Source: Winogradskya consettensis (GTDB lineage: Bacteria > Actinomycetota > Actinomycetes > Mycobacteriales > Micromonosporaceae). From it: a DNA stretch of 64,000 nt. The stretch is from contig NZ_BOQP01000079.1 in the NCBI RefSeq assembly GCF_018332715.1, forward strand, positions 1-64,000, written 5' to 3'. The translations under genes were made by a program, and so were the position numbers. Of the stretch, positions 25,330 to 32,132 are shown in pieces. A model generated the notes under the pieces. It saw only the letters and a list, made by a program, of their open reading frames with translations. It had not been told where the DNA came from and searched no databases. The first letter of the stretch is position 1. The number at the start of each line of letters is the position of its first letter.

Positions 25330-26196
25330 TTGTTCAGCTCCGGTTCGCGGTCCGTCCGCGCCGTCCTCGGTGTTTTCGCAGCTACCGCTCTCGCTCTCAG
25401 TGCGGCCTGCGGTGGCGGGGATGACTCGTCCAGCGCCGCCGCCGACAATCCGTACGATCTGCTTCAGGCCGGGACGATCCGGGCCGGCACGCTGACCGAC
25501 GCCCCGCCGAACGTGTTCCTGAAGGACGGCAAGTTCACCGGGTTCGACAACGACCTGCTGACCGCCGTGGCGGCGAAGATCGATCTGAAGGTGGAGTTCG
25601 TCGGTACGGACTTCTCGGCGCTGCTCGCGCAGGTCAACACGCACAAGTTCGATGTCGGCAGCTCGTCGATCACGATCACCGAGGCCCGCCGCAAGACCGT
25701 GGACTTCAGCAACGGGTACGACTTCGGCTACTTCGGCCTGGACGTGCCCAAGGGCTCCACGATCACCGGCTTCGACGGACTGGCCGGCAAGCGGGTCGCC
25801 GTGGTGCAGGGCACCGTGCAGGACGACTACGCGACGAAGAACAACCTGAACCCCGTGCGCGTGCCGGATTACAACAGTGCGGTCAACCAGCTCAAGGCGA
25901 AGACCGCCGACGCCTGGATCGCGCCCGCCGAGATCGGTGAGAAGCTCGCCGGGGACAGCAAGGGCGCCGTCGTGGTGGTCGAGAAGCAGCTGAGCTCGGA
26001 GCCGACGGCGTTCGCCGTCGCCAAGGGCAACGACAAGCTGCGCGAGGCCCTCAACAAGGGGCTCGACGAGGTCATCGCCGACGGCACGTGGAAGAAGCTG
26101 CAGGAGCAGTACTACCCTGGCCGTCCGATCCCGGACACGTTCAAGCCGGGCAGCGCGGGCTCGGCCGCCGCGCCGTCCGCCAGCGCCGGTAGCTGA
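25330..26196 (+). CDS. Polar amino-acid ABC transporter substrate-binding lipoprotein
   Basis: About 288 residues, solute-binding family 3. The signal peptide (VLGVFAATALALSAACGG) carries the lipobox SAAC. The ligand-binding core includes FTGFDNDLLTAVAAKIDLKV, DVGSSSITITEARRKTVDFS and LAGKRVAVVQGTVQDDY, typical of His/Glu/Gln/Arg-type receptors. The TTG at 25330 is chosen because GAAAGG lies nine bases upstream and it gives a normal signal peptide. Longer in-frame starts would add an atypical segment. It opens a four-gene operon with permease, ATPase and an MFS exporter. The exact amino acid is not readable. Confidence 0.88.
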   Translation: MFSSGSRSVRAVLGVFAATALALSAACGGGDDSSSAAADNPYDLLQAGTIRAGTLTDAPPNVFLKDGKFTGFDNDLLTAVAAKIDLKVEFVGTDFSALLAQVNTHKFDVGSSSITITEARRKTVDFSNGYDFGYFGLDVPKGSTITGFDGLAGKRVAVVQGTVQDDYATKNNLNPVRVPDYNSAVNQLKAKTADAWIAPAEIGEKLAGDSKGAVVVVEKQLSSEPTAFAVAKGNDKLREALNKGLDEVIADGTWKKLQEQYYPGRPIPDTFKPGSAGSAAAPSASAGS

Positions 26197-26224
26197 CCCC
26201 GCTTTTACCTACAGGAAGACGTCC

Positions 26225-26980
26225 GTGGACACCCTGACCCAGATCTGGGACACCTTTTTCGACTGGCCCTCCATGCGCGAGGCGCTGCCGGAAATGCTCA
26301 CCGTCGGCCTGCCCAACACGCTGATCCTGGCGCTGGCCTCGGCCATCCTGGGCACCCTGATCGGGTTGCTGCTGGCGGTGGCCGGCATCTCGCAGACGCG
26401 CTGGCTGCGCTGGCCGGCCCGGGTCTACACGGACGTCTTCCGCGGGCTGCCCGTGGTGGTGACGATCCTGCTCATCGGGGTGGGGCTGGCGCCGCTCGCG
26501 CTCGAGTTGTGGGGCACCAACCCCTATCCGCTGGGCATCCTGGCGCTCGGGCTGGTCGCCGGGGCGTACATCGGGGAGATCTTCCGCTCCGGGATCCAGA
26601 GTGTGGACCGTGGCCAGCTGGAGGCGACCCGGGCGCTGGGGTTCTCGTATTTCACGGCAATGCGGCTGGTCGTCATCCCGCAGGGCATCCGGCGGGTGCT
26701 GCCGGCCCTGGTCAACCAGTTCATCGCCCTGGTCAAGGATTCCAGCCTGGTCTACTTCCTCGGCCTGCTGGCCAGCCAGCGGGAGCTGTTCCGGATCGGC
26801 CAGGACTACGCGGCGAACACCGGTAACGAGTCGGCGCTGCTCCTCGCCGGGCTGTTCTACCTCGTGCTGACCGTCCCGCTGACGCACCTGGTGAACTTCA
26901 TCGACAACCGGCTGCGGTCCGGCCGCCCCGAGGCCGTCCAGGAAGCCGACCCCGAGCTCAGTGAGGTAGCACCCCGATGA
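26225..26980 (+). CDS. Amino-acid ABC transporter permease, HisM/GlnP type
   Basis: A 251-residue membrane protein of the polar amino-acid permease family. The segment LPNTLILALASAILGTLIGLLLAVAGI opens the transport core, and VFRGLPVVVTILLIGVGLAP and the EAA-like loop LEATRALGFSYFTAMRLVVI are diagnostic. It starts with GTG 28 bp after the binding-protein gene, with AGGAAG upstream. Its stop overlaps the ATPase start as ATGA. One permease gene is present, so it likely forms a homodimer. Confidence 0.93.
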   Translation: MDTLTQIWDTFFDWPSMREALPEMLTVGLPNTLILALASAILGTLIGLLLAVAGISQTRWLRWPARVYTDVFRGLPVVVTILLIGVGLAPLALELWGTNPYPLGILALGLVAGAYIGEIFRSGIQSVDRGQLEATRALGFSYFTAMRLVVIPQGIRRVLPALVNQFIALVKDSSLVYFLGLLASQRELFRIGQDYAANTGNESALLLAGLFYLVLTVPLTHLVNFIDNRLRSGRPEAVQEADPELSEVAPR

Positions 26981-27732
26981 GCACCACGACCTCATGGAAG
27001 ACCGCCGACCCGGTGCACCTCGAGGTGCGCGATCTGCACCTGGCGTTCGGCGCCAACAAGGTCCTGCGCGGCGTCGACCTCGACATCCCCAGTGGACAGA
27101 GCGTCTGCGTCATCGGGCCGTCCGGGTCGGGCAAGTCGACCCTGCTGCGTACGGTGAACAGGCTGATCGAGCCCGACAGCGGCGAGGTCCTGCTCGACGG
27201 TGAGAACACGCTCACCTGGAACCCCGATCAGCTGCGCCGTCAGGTCGGGATGGTGTTCCAGCAGTTCAACCTGTTCCCGCACAAGACCGTCCTGCAGAAC
27301 ATCACCCTGGCGCTGCGCAAGCTCAAGGGCCTGTCCGCCGACGAGGCGAACGAGGTGGCCCTGGGCCAGCTCGACATCGTGGGCCTGCGGGACAAGGCGG
27401 GACGGCGCCCCGGGAACCTCTCCGGCGGTCAGCAGCAGCGGGTGGCCATCGCCCGGGCGCTCGCGATGTCGCCACGCGCGATGCTGTTCGACGAGGTGAC
27501 CTCGGCGCTCGACCCGGAGCTGGTCAAGGGCATCCTCGCGCTGCTGGCCGATCTCGCCGCGCAGGGCATGACGATGGTGGTCGTGACCCACGAGATGGGA
27601 TTCGCCCGCCGCGTCGCGGGCAAGGTGGCGTTCATGGACGGCGGTGTGGTCGTCGAGGCGGGCCCGCCGGAGCAGATCTTCGACTCCCCGGCCGGCCCGC
27701 GCCTGCAGCAGTTCCTGTCCCAGGTGCTGTGA
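26977..27732 (+). CDS. Amino-acid ABC transporter ATP-binding protein, GlnQ type
   Basis: A 251-residue ATPase with all motifs: Walker A GPSGSGKSTLLRTVN, Q-loop MVFQQFNLFPHKTVLQN, signature LSGGQQQRVAIARALA, Walker B AMLFDEVTSALDPE and the switch His in VVVTHEMGFARRVA. It powers uptake with the permease and lipoprotein encoded just upstream. The ATG overlaps the permease stop as ATGA, and its own TGA overlaps the GTG of the MFS gene. All four genes should be translated in step. Confidence 0.95.
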   Translation: MSTTTSWKTADPVHLEVRDLHLAFGANKVLRGVDLDIPSGQSVCVIGPSGSGKSTLLRTVNRLIEPDSGEVLLDGENTLTWNPDQLRRQVGMVFQQFNLFPHKTVLQNITLALRKLKGLSADEANEVALGQLDIVGLRDKAGRRPGNLSGGQQQRVAIARALAMSPRAMLFDEVTSALDPELVKGILALLADLAAQGMTMVVVTHEMGFARRVAGKVAFMDGGVVVEAGPPEQIFDSPAGPRLQQFLSQVL

Positions 27733-29159
27733 CGCACGACCGGCCGCCGGGTGCGGGGTCCACCCTCGCCATCTGCCTGGCGGCCGCGTTCACCACCCTG
27801 CTCGACCAGTCGGTCCTCAACCCCGCCCTCCCCGCGATCCGGTCGTCACTGGACGCCGGTCCCGCGACGCTGCAATGGATCATCGCCGGCTACTCCCTGA
27901 CGTTCGGTCTCGCGCTGATCCCTGCCGGGCGCCTGGGCGACACGTACGGCCGCAAGTGGCTCTTCATCGCCGGCATGAGCGTCTTCTGCCTCGGCAGCGT
28001 GCTCGGCGGCACCGCCACGCAGGACTGGGTCGTCGCGGTCGCCCGGCTGCTGCAGGGCGTCGGCGCCGGCACGGTGAACCCGCAGGTCCTGGGCCTGATC
28101 CAGCAGCACTTCACCGGTCGCGAACGCACCCGGGCGCTCGGCGCCTACGCCACGGTCGGGGGCATCGCCGGGGTCATCGGTCCCCTGGTCGGCGGCACCC
28201 TGCTCAGCGGGCTCGGCGGGGAGGACGGCTGGCGCTGGGTGCTGCTGGCGAGCCTGCCGTTCGGCCTGCTGACGATCCCCGCGGCGATCGCGTGGTTGCC
28301 GCAGTCACGGCCGATGACGGCACGCCGGCCCGATCTGGACCTGCCCGGGATCGGGTTGCTGGCGCTGGCGACGATCTGCCTGCTGCTGCCGTTCGTGCTG
28401 CCCGCCGGCCAGGGGCTGCCCCGGCCGCTCTGGCTGCTCGCGATACCCCCGCTCCTGGCCCTGCTCATCGTCTGGGAACGCCGGTACACCGGGCTCGGGC
28501 GTACGCCCATCCTGCTCCCGGCCCTGACCCGGTCCCGCGGCTTCACCCTGGGCACCCTCGTGGCCATGTTCCAGTTCGGCTCGTCGCTGTCCGCCTCGCT
28601 GGCGCTGACCCTGTTCCTGCAGGACGGTCTCGGCTGGACGCCGCTGCACGCCGCCCTCGTCACGCTCCCCAGCGCCCTCGGTTTCGCCGTGGCCTCGTCG
28701 CTGAGCTGGCGCGTGGTCAGCCGTTACGGCCGGATCAGCGTCGTCTGGGCGCTCGCCGGCTCACTGGCGACCCTCACCGGCACCGTCGCGGTGCTGCTGT
28801 GGGCACCGGGGCGGCACCTCGCCCTCGGGCTCACCCTGACCCAGCTGCTCCTGGGCATCACCAACGGCCTCATCATCTCCCCGAACCAGGCGCTCACCCT
28901 CGCCCACGCCCCGGCCGGGGCAGCCGGGCTCGCCGCCGGCTTCCTCCAGGTCTCCCAGCGCATCTCCGCGACCGTGTGCACCGCCGCCGTCGCGGGCCTC
29001 GCCCTCTCCGCAGCCACGGGCGTCACCCGGACGTCAGCGGCGTACGGCCTGGCGGTCTGCTGCGCGATGCTCGCCTTCTCGGCGACGTTCGCAGCCCTCG
29101 ACACCCGTCAGCCGGGCCCGCTGCCCTTCACCCCGCCCGTGCACCAGAAAGCCCGCTGA
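27729..29159 (+). CDS. MFS transporter, DHA2 (EmrB/QacA-like) family
   Basis: A 476-residue major facilitator with about 14 predicted membrane helices. The first helix ends in the DHA2 motif FTTLLDQSVLNPALPAI, motif A is GRLGDTYGRKW, and the antiporter motif C-like region follows in AYATVGGIAGVIGPLVGGTL. It should export a small hydrophobic compound or metabolite by proton antiport. The GTG start overlaps the stop of the amino-acid ABC ATPase gene by GTGA, an unusual fusion of import and export functions in one operon. The exported compound may derive from the imported amino acid, or the pairing may be accidental. Substrate cannot be assigned. Confidence 0.92.
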   Translation: MTHDRPPGAGSTLAICLAAAFTTLLDQSVLNPALPAIRSSLDAGPATLQWIIAGYSLTFGLALIPAGRLGDTYGRKWLFIAGMSVFCLGSVLGGTATQDWVVAVARLLQGVGAGTVNPQVLGLIQQHFTGRERTRALGAYATVGGIAGVIGPLVGGTLLSGLGGEDGWRWVLLASLPFGLLTIPAAIAWLPQSRPMTARRPDLDLPGIGLLALATICLLLPFVLPAGQGLPRPLWLLAIPPLLALLIVWERRYTGLGRTPILLPALTRSRGFTLGTLVAMFQFGSSLSASLALTLFLQDGLGWTPLHAALVTLPSALGFAVASSLSWRVVSRYGRISVVWALAGSLATLTGTVAVLLWAPGRHLALGLTLTQLLLGITNGLIISPNQALTLAHAPAGAAGLAAGFLQVSQRISATVCTAAVAGLALSAATGVTRTSAAYGLAVCCAMLAFSATFAALDTRQPGPLPFTPPVHQKAR

Positions 29160-29195
29160 CCGCACGACACGACAGGCCCGGACCGCGAACGACGC

Positions 29196-29975
29196 TCAGT
29201 TGCCCCGCCGGGCCCATTCCCCGGCCAGCAGCTCGTACGACCGCACCCGGTCGGCGTGGTCGTGGGTGATGGCCGTGATCGCACCCGTGCCCGAGCGGAT
29301 GCCGTGCACCCACAGGCCGTACCCGGACGCGAGCACGGCAGCCTGCTCGTCACTGTCACCCACGACGACATCGGCGGAGACCGAGATGTGGGGCCGGTCC
29401 AGCTCGGCGGAGGGCACAAACGCGGCACGGTACGCGTCCACGGCGTCGATCACCGTGCTCGGACTGTGGTGGTACCCGGCGGCGAACCGCAGCCCCCGCT
29501 CCCCCGCCACCGTCGCACTGGACCCGCCCGAGGCACCGAGGATCCACACCTGCAACGCCGCACCCTCCCCGGGGTACGCGTGGACCGCCACCCCGCCCGC
29601 GGCTGCTGCTTCTGCTTCGGGCTTTTCTTTCTGCCGCCCGAACGACCGGCCAAGACCGAGATCAAGCCGCCCCGGGTACGCCGCATCGAGCAGCCCGAAC
29701 TCCTCCACCGTCGCCAGCGGCTGGCGGTGCCCGAGCTGAACCCCGGCGGACCCGAGCCGGATGGTGCTGGTGGCGTCCGCGACCAGCGAGATCGACACCG
29801 CCGGGGAGGCGCCCAGCACCCCGGGGTTGAGATGGTGCTCGGCGAACCAGTAGCGCTGATACCCGAAGCGCTCGGCCCGCTGAGCCAGATCGATGACGTT
29901 GTGCACAGCCGTCACGGTGCTGTCGCCACTTCTGCGCGGGATGAGATCCAGAACTGACAACGGTGTTGTGCTCAC
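29196..29975 (-). CDS. Luciferase-like flavin-dependent monooxygenase (shortened)
   Basis: About 259 residues of the LLM flavin oxidoreductase family. The N-terminal half is typical: LSVLDLIPRRSGDS, RYWFAEHHLNPGVLG, STIRLGSAGVQLGHRQPLAT and FGLLDAAYPGRLDLGLGRSFGR. After residue 130 the middle segment is much shorter than in the usual 330-380-residue enzymes. It jumps through a low-complexity PEAEAAAAGG stretch to VWILGASGGSSATVAGERGL. An internal deletion that kept the frame is likely, and activity is uncertain. Start: GTG at 29975, with TTG at 29978 also possible; there is no clear ribosome site, so the transcript may be leaderless. Confidence 0.78.
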   Translation of the reverse strand: MSTTPLSVLDLIPRRSGDSTVTAVHNVIDLAQRAERFGYQRYWFAEHHLNPGVLGASPAVSISLVADATSTIRLGSAGVQLGHRQPLATVEEFGLLDAAYPGRLDLGLGRSFGRQKEKPEAEAAAAGGVAVHAYPGEGAALQVWILGASGGSSATVAGERGLRFAAGYHHSPSTVIDAVDAYRAAFVPSAELDRPHISVSADVVVGDSDEQAAVLASGYGLWVHGIRSGTGAITAITHDHADRVRSYELLAGEWARRGN

Positions 29976-30039
29976 CAAATAAACATATATAGCCTATGGA
30001 ACTTGTGCGTTATGTGAACGACGCCCTGACGTCAATGTC

Positions 30040-30505
30040 GTGACAGAGGCCGTCCGCAACTACTACGGCTCGTTCGACCGGCGTGAGCTGAACCGGCTCG
30101 AGACCCCCGAGGGCCGCCTGGAGTTCCAGCTCACCACACGGCTGCTGCACCCGCACCTCCCCGCCACCGGCCGCGTCCTCGACATCGGCGGTGGCCCGGG
30201 CCGCTACGCCGCCTGGGTCGACCGCCGCGGCCTGCAGGTCACCCCGGCCGACCCGTCCCCCAACCTGCTGGACCTCGCCCGCGACCATCTGGCGCCCGGC
30301 GGAGTCTCTCCCCGCTCCGGAGCGGATCCTGCTGGCCTCCACGCACGGCTTCGCCACGGGCCTGGAGCATCAACTCGACGACCTGCGCGTCGCCGACCCC
30401 ACCACCTACGACGCCGCCCTCGACCTCCTCGCCCGCACGGCGACAGAGCCCAGCCTCCTCGGCACCGCCGGGCATCTGCTCTACATCGGTCGCACACCCT
30501 CCTGA
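30040..30505 (+). pseudogene. Class I SAM methyltransferase gene with internal deletion and frameshift
   Basis: The first frame, from GTG at 30040, encodes a normal methyltransferase start: VRNYYGSFDRRELNRLETPE and the SAM motif VLDIGGGPGRYAAWV with the acidic residue in VTPADPSPNLL. Near 30290 this frame loses family similarity. The second frame then gives the family C terminus, ILLASTHGFATGLEHQLDDL to GTAGHLLYIGRTP, ending at the stop 30503-30505. About 100 residues of the catalytic core are missing between them. A deletion with a change of frame explains both facts. Confidence 0.7.
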
Positions 30506-30976
30506 CCGTCTCTCCGTCAGGTTCCGCCGGGGGTCCGCTGGGCCGGTGACGATCGTGTTGCGGATCTTTATTTCAAGATCTTTTAGGTTGACTCATCGTG
30601 ACCGGTTGCGGACCGTGTGGAAATCGTCCCGTGTCCGCGATGTGGACGGTGCGATCGCGCCCCGCATTGGGTATTTGCGCACGCAGAGATGCCTCCTTTG
30701 TGTTCCGGGCCGATATCCGGAAAAGTAACCTGGCGATTTCGTCATGAGTAAATCCCTCCGGGACATGATCACTGAGGGCGATGATCCTTGGTGGACCAGC
30801 CGGAGTCAGGTCGCCCGAAGGTCGGCGGACAGTGGCGCAATAGTTATTGCGCTCTGGTAAAACTCTGTCCGGCCCATTGACCGTATCGGTGCGTCACCAC
30901 AATCCTATGGCGGCGGTCGGCGCCCTCACCGCCATGGGCGGTGAGTGGCGGCAGTGCATCATCTGGAGGGAATTCC
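30506..30976. other. Gene-free interval upstream of the first glycine-betaine-binding protein
   Basis: A 470-bp stretch of lower GC content than its neighbours with no convincing coding frame; a 60-codon frame at 30546-30728 has no recognisable features. It contains an 18-bp perfect palindrome (30835-30852) and should hold the promoter and leader of the 30977 gene. I recognise no riboswitch class here. Confidence 0.5.
30835..30852. promoter_or_regulatory. Perfect palindrome, possible operator
   Basis: GCGCAATA and TATTGCGC form a perfect inverted repeat around GT. It lies about 125 bases before the TTG start of the glycine-betaine-binding protein gene. It may be a regulator site or an RNA hairpin; there is no T-run after it, so termination is unlikely. 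Confidence 0.5.
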
Positions 30977-31948
30977 TTGACGAGATTCGCAATGCCGTTC
31001 CGCTTCGCCGCGGTAACCGTGGCGCTCGGGATGGCGGTGGCCGGTTGTGGCGGCGCGTCGTCCGATGCCGGAACGGATGAGAAGGAGGCGGGGTCGAAGG
31101 GCACCGTCAAACTCGCGATCAACCCGTGGGTCGGCTACGAGGCGAATGCCGCCGTTCTCGGATATCTGCTCGAGCACGAGCTGGGCTACACCGTGGACAA
31201 GAAGTCCCTGAAGGAGGAGATCTCCTGGCAGGGCTTCGAGACCGGTGAGGTCGACGCGGTCGTGGAGAACTGGGGCCACGACGATCTGAAGAAGACGTAC
31301 ATCGAGGAGAAGAAGGTCGCGGTCGACCTCGGAGCGACCGGCAACAAGGGCGTGATCGGCTGGTACGTCCCGCAGTGGATGGCCGAGAAGTACCCCGACA
31401 TCACCGACGGCGCCAACCTGAACAAGTACGCCGATCTGTTCAAGACCTCGGAGTCCGGCGGCAAGGGGCAACTCCTGGACGGTGACCCCTCGTTCGTCAC
31501 GAACGACGCGGCGCTGGTGGAGAATCTGAAGCTGAACTACAAGGTCGTGTACTCCGGCAGCGAGGCCGCATTGATCAAGGCCGCCCAGCAGGCTACCGCG
31601 CAGAAAAAGCCCCTGTTGTTCTACTTCTACGAGCCGCAGTGGCTGTTCTCGAAAGAGAAGTACGCGCGGGTGAAGCTGCCGGCTTACACCGCGGGCTGCG
31701 ACGCGGATCCGAAGAAGATCGCCTGTGACTACCCGGACTACACGCTCGACAAGATCGTCAGTAAGAAATTCGCGGACGGCGACAGCACCGCGTTCAAGCT
31801 GATCAAGAACTTCACCTGGACCAACGATGATCAGAACCTGGTTTCCGATTACATCACCAACCAGGGCATGACGGCGGAAGCGGCCGGCGAGAAATGGGTC
31901 AAGGAGCACGAGGCGACCTGGAAGCCGTGGATCCCCGCCGCGAGCTGA
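30977..31948 (+). CDS. Glycine betaine/quaternary amine-binding lipoprotein (OpuAC family), copy 1
   Basis: About 323 residues. The signal peptide is FAAVTVALGMAVAGCGG with lipobox VAGC. The OpuAC core is clear: INPWVGYEANAAVLGYLLEH, AVVENWGHDDLKKTY, GATGNKGVIGWYVPQWMAEK and NFTWTNDDQNLVSDYI. The tryptophans in these segments are of the kind that form aromatic cages for betaine-like ligands. The TTG start has GGAGGG six bases upstream; a longer frame gives no signal peptide. No permease or ATPase gene is nearby. Instead it precedes a conservon, with a closely similar second copy after it, so a sensing role is plausible. Confidence 0.88.
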   Translation: MTRFAMPFRFAAVTVALGMAVAGCGGASSDAGTDEKEAGSKGTVKLAINPWVGYEANAAVLGYLLEHELGYTVDKKSLKEEISWQGFETGEVDAVVENWGHDDLKKTYIEEKKVAVDLGATGNKGVIGWYVPQWMAEKYPDITDGANLNKYADLFKTSESGGKGQLLDGDPSFVTNDAALVENLKLNYKVVYSGSEAALIKAAQQATAQKKPLLFYFYEPQWLFSKEKYARVKLPAYTAGCDADPKKIACDYPDYTLDKIVSKKFADGDSTAFKLIKNFTWTNDDQNLVSDYITNQGMTAEAAGEKWVKEHEATWKPWIPAAS

Positions 31949-31967
31949 GTTACTGAGAATCACCGCT

Positions 31968-31994
31968 CCGCGGGCGTCGATCCGGCGTCCGCGG
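31968..31994 (+). terminator. Stem-loop after OpuAC copy 1, possible terminator
   Basis: CCGCGGGCG (31968-31976) pairs with CGTCCGCGG (31986-31994) with one G-U pair. No T-run follows. It could end or attenuate the first gene's transcript before the kinase gene at 32133. Confidence 0.4.
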
Positions 31995-32132
31995 GGCCTG
32001 CTTCGAGGACCCCGTCCGGGTAGAAAATTCGTACATCGCGGACCGCCCCGGTCAAATCATGGCGATGTCTGGAACCCTCGGCCACGCATCAGACACATAT
32101 TCGACAGAGCTAGAGGTTGCGAGTCCGCCCCG

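Noticed and set aside
30546..30728. 60-codon frame upstream of OpuAC copy 1
   Set aside because: No ribosome site, no motif, composition unlike coding sequence.
30730..30976. c-di-AMP or other riboswitch before the OpuAC gene
   Set aside because: I could not find the conserved core of any class I know. Only a simple palindrome is visible.
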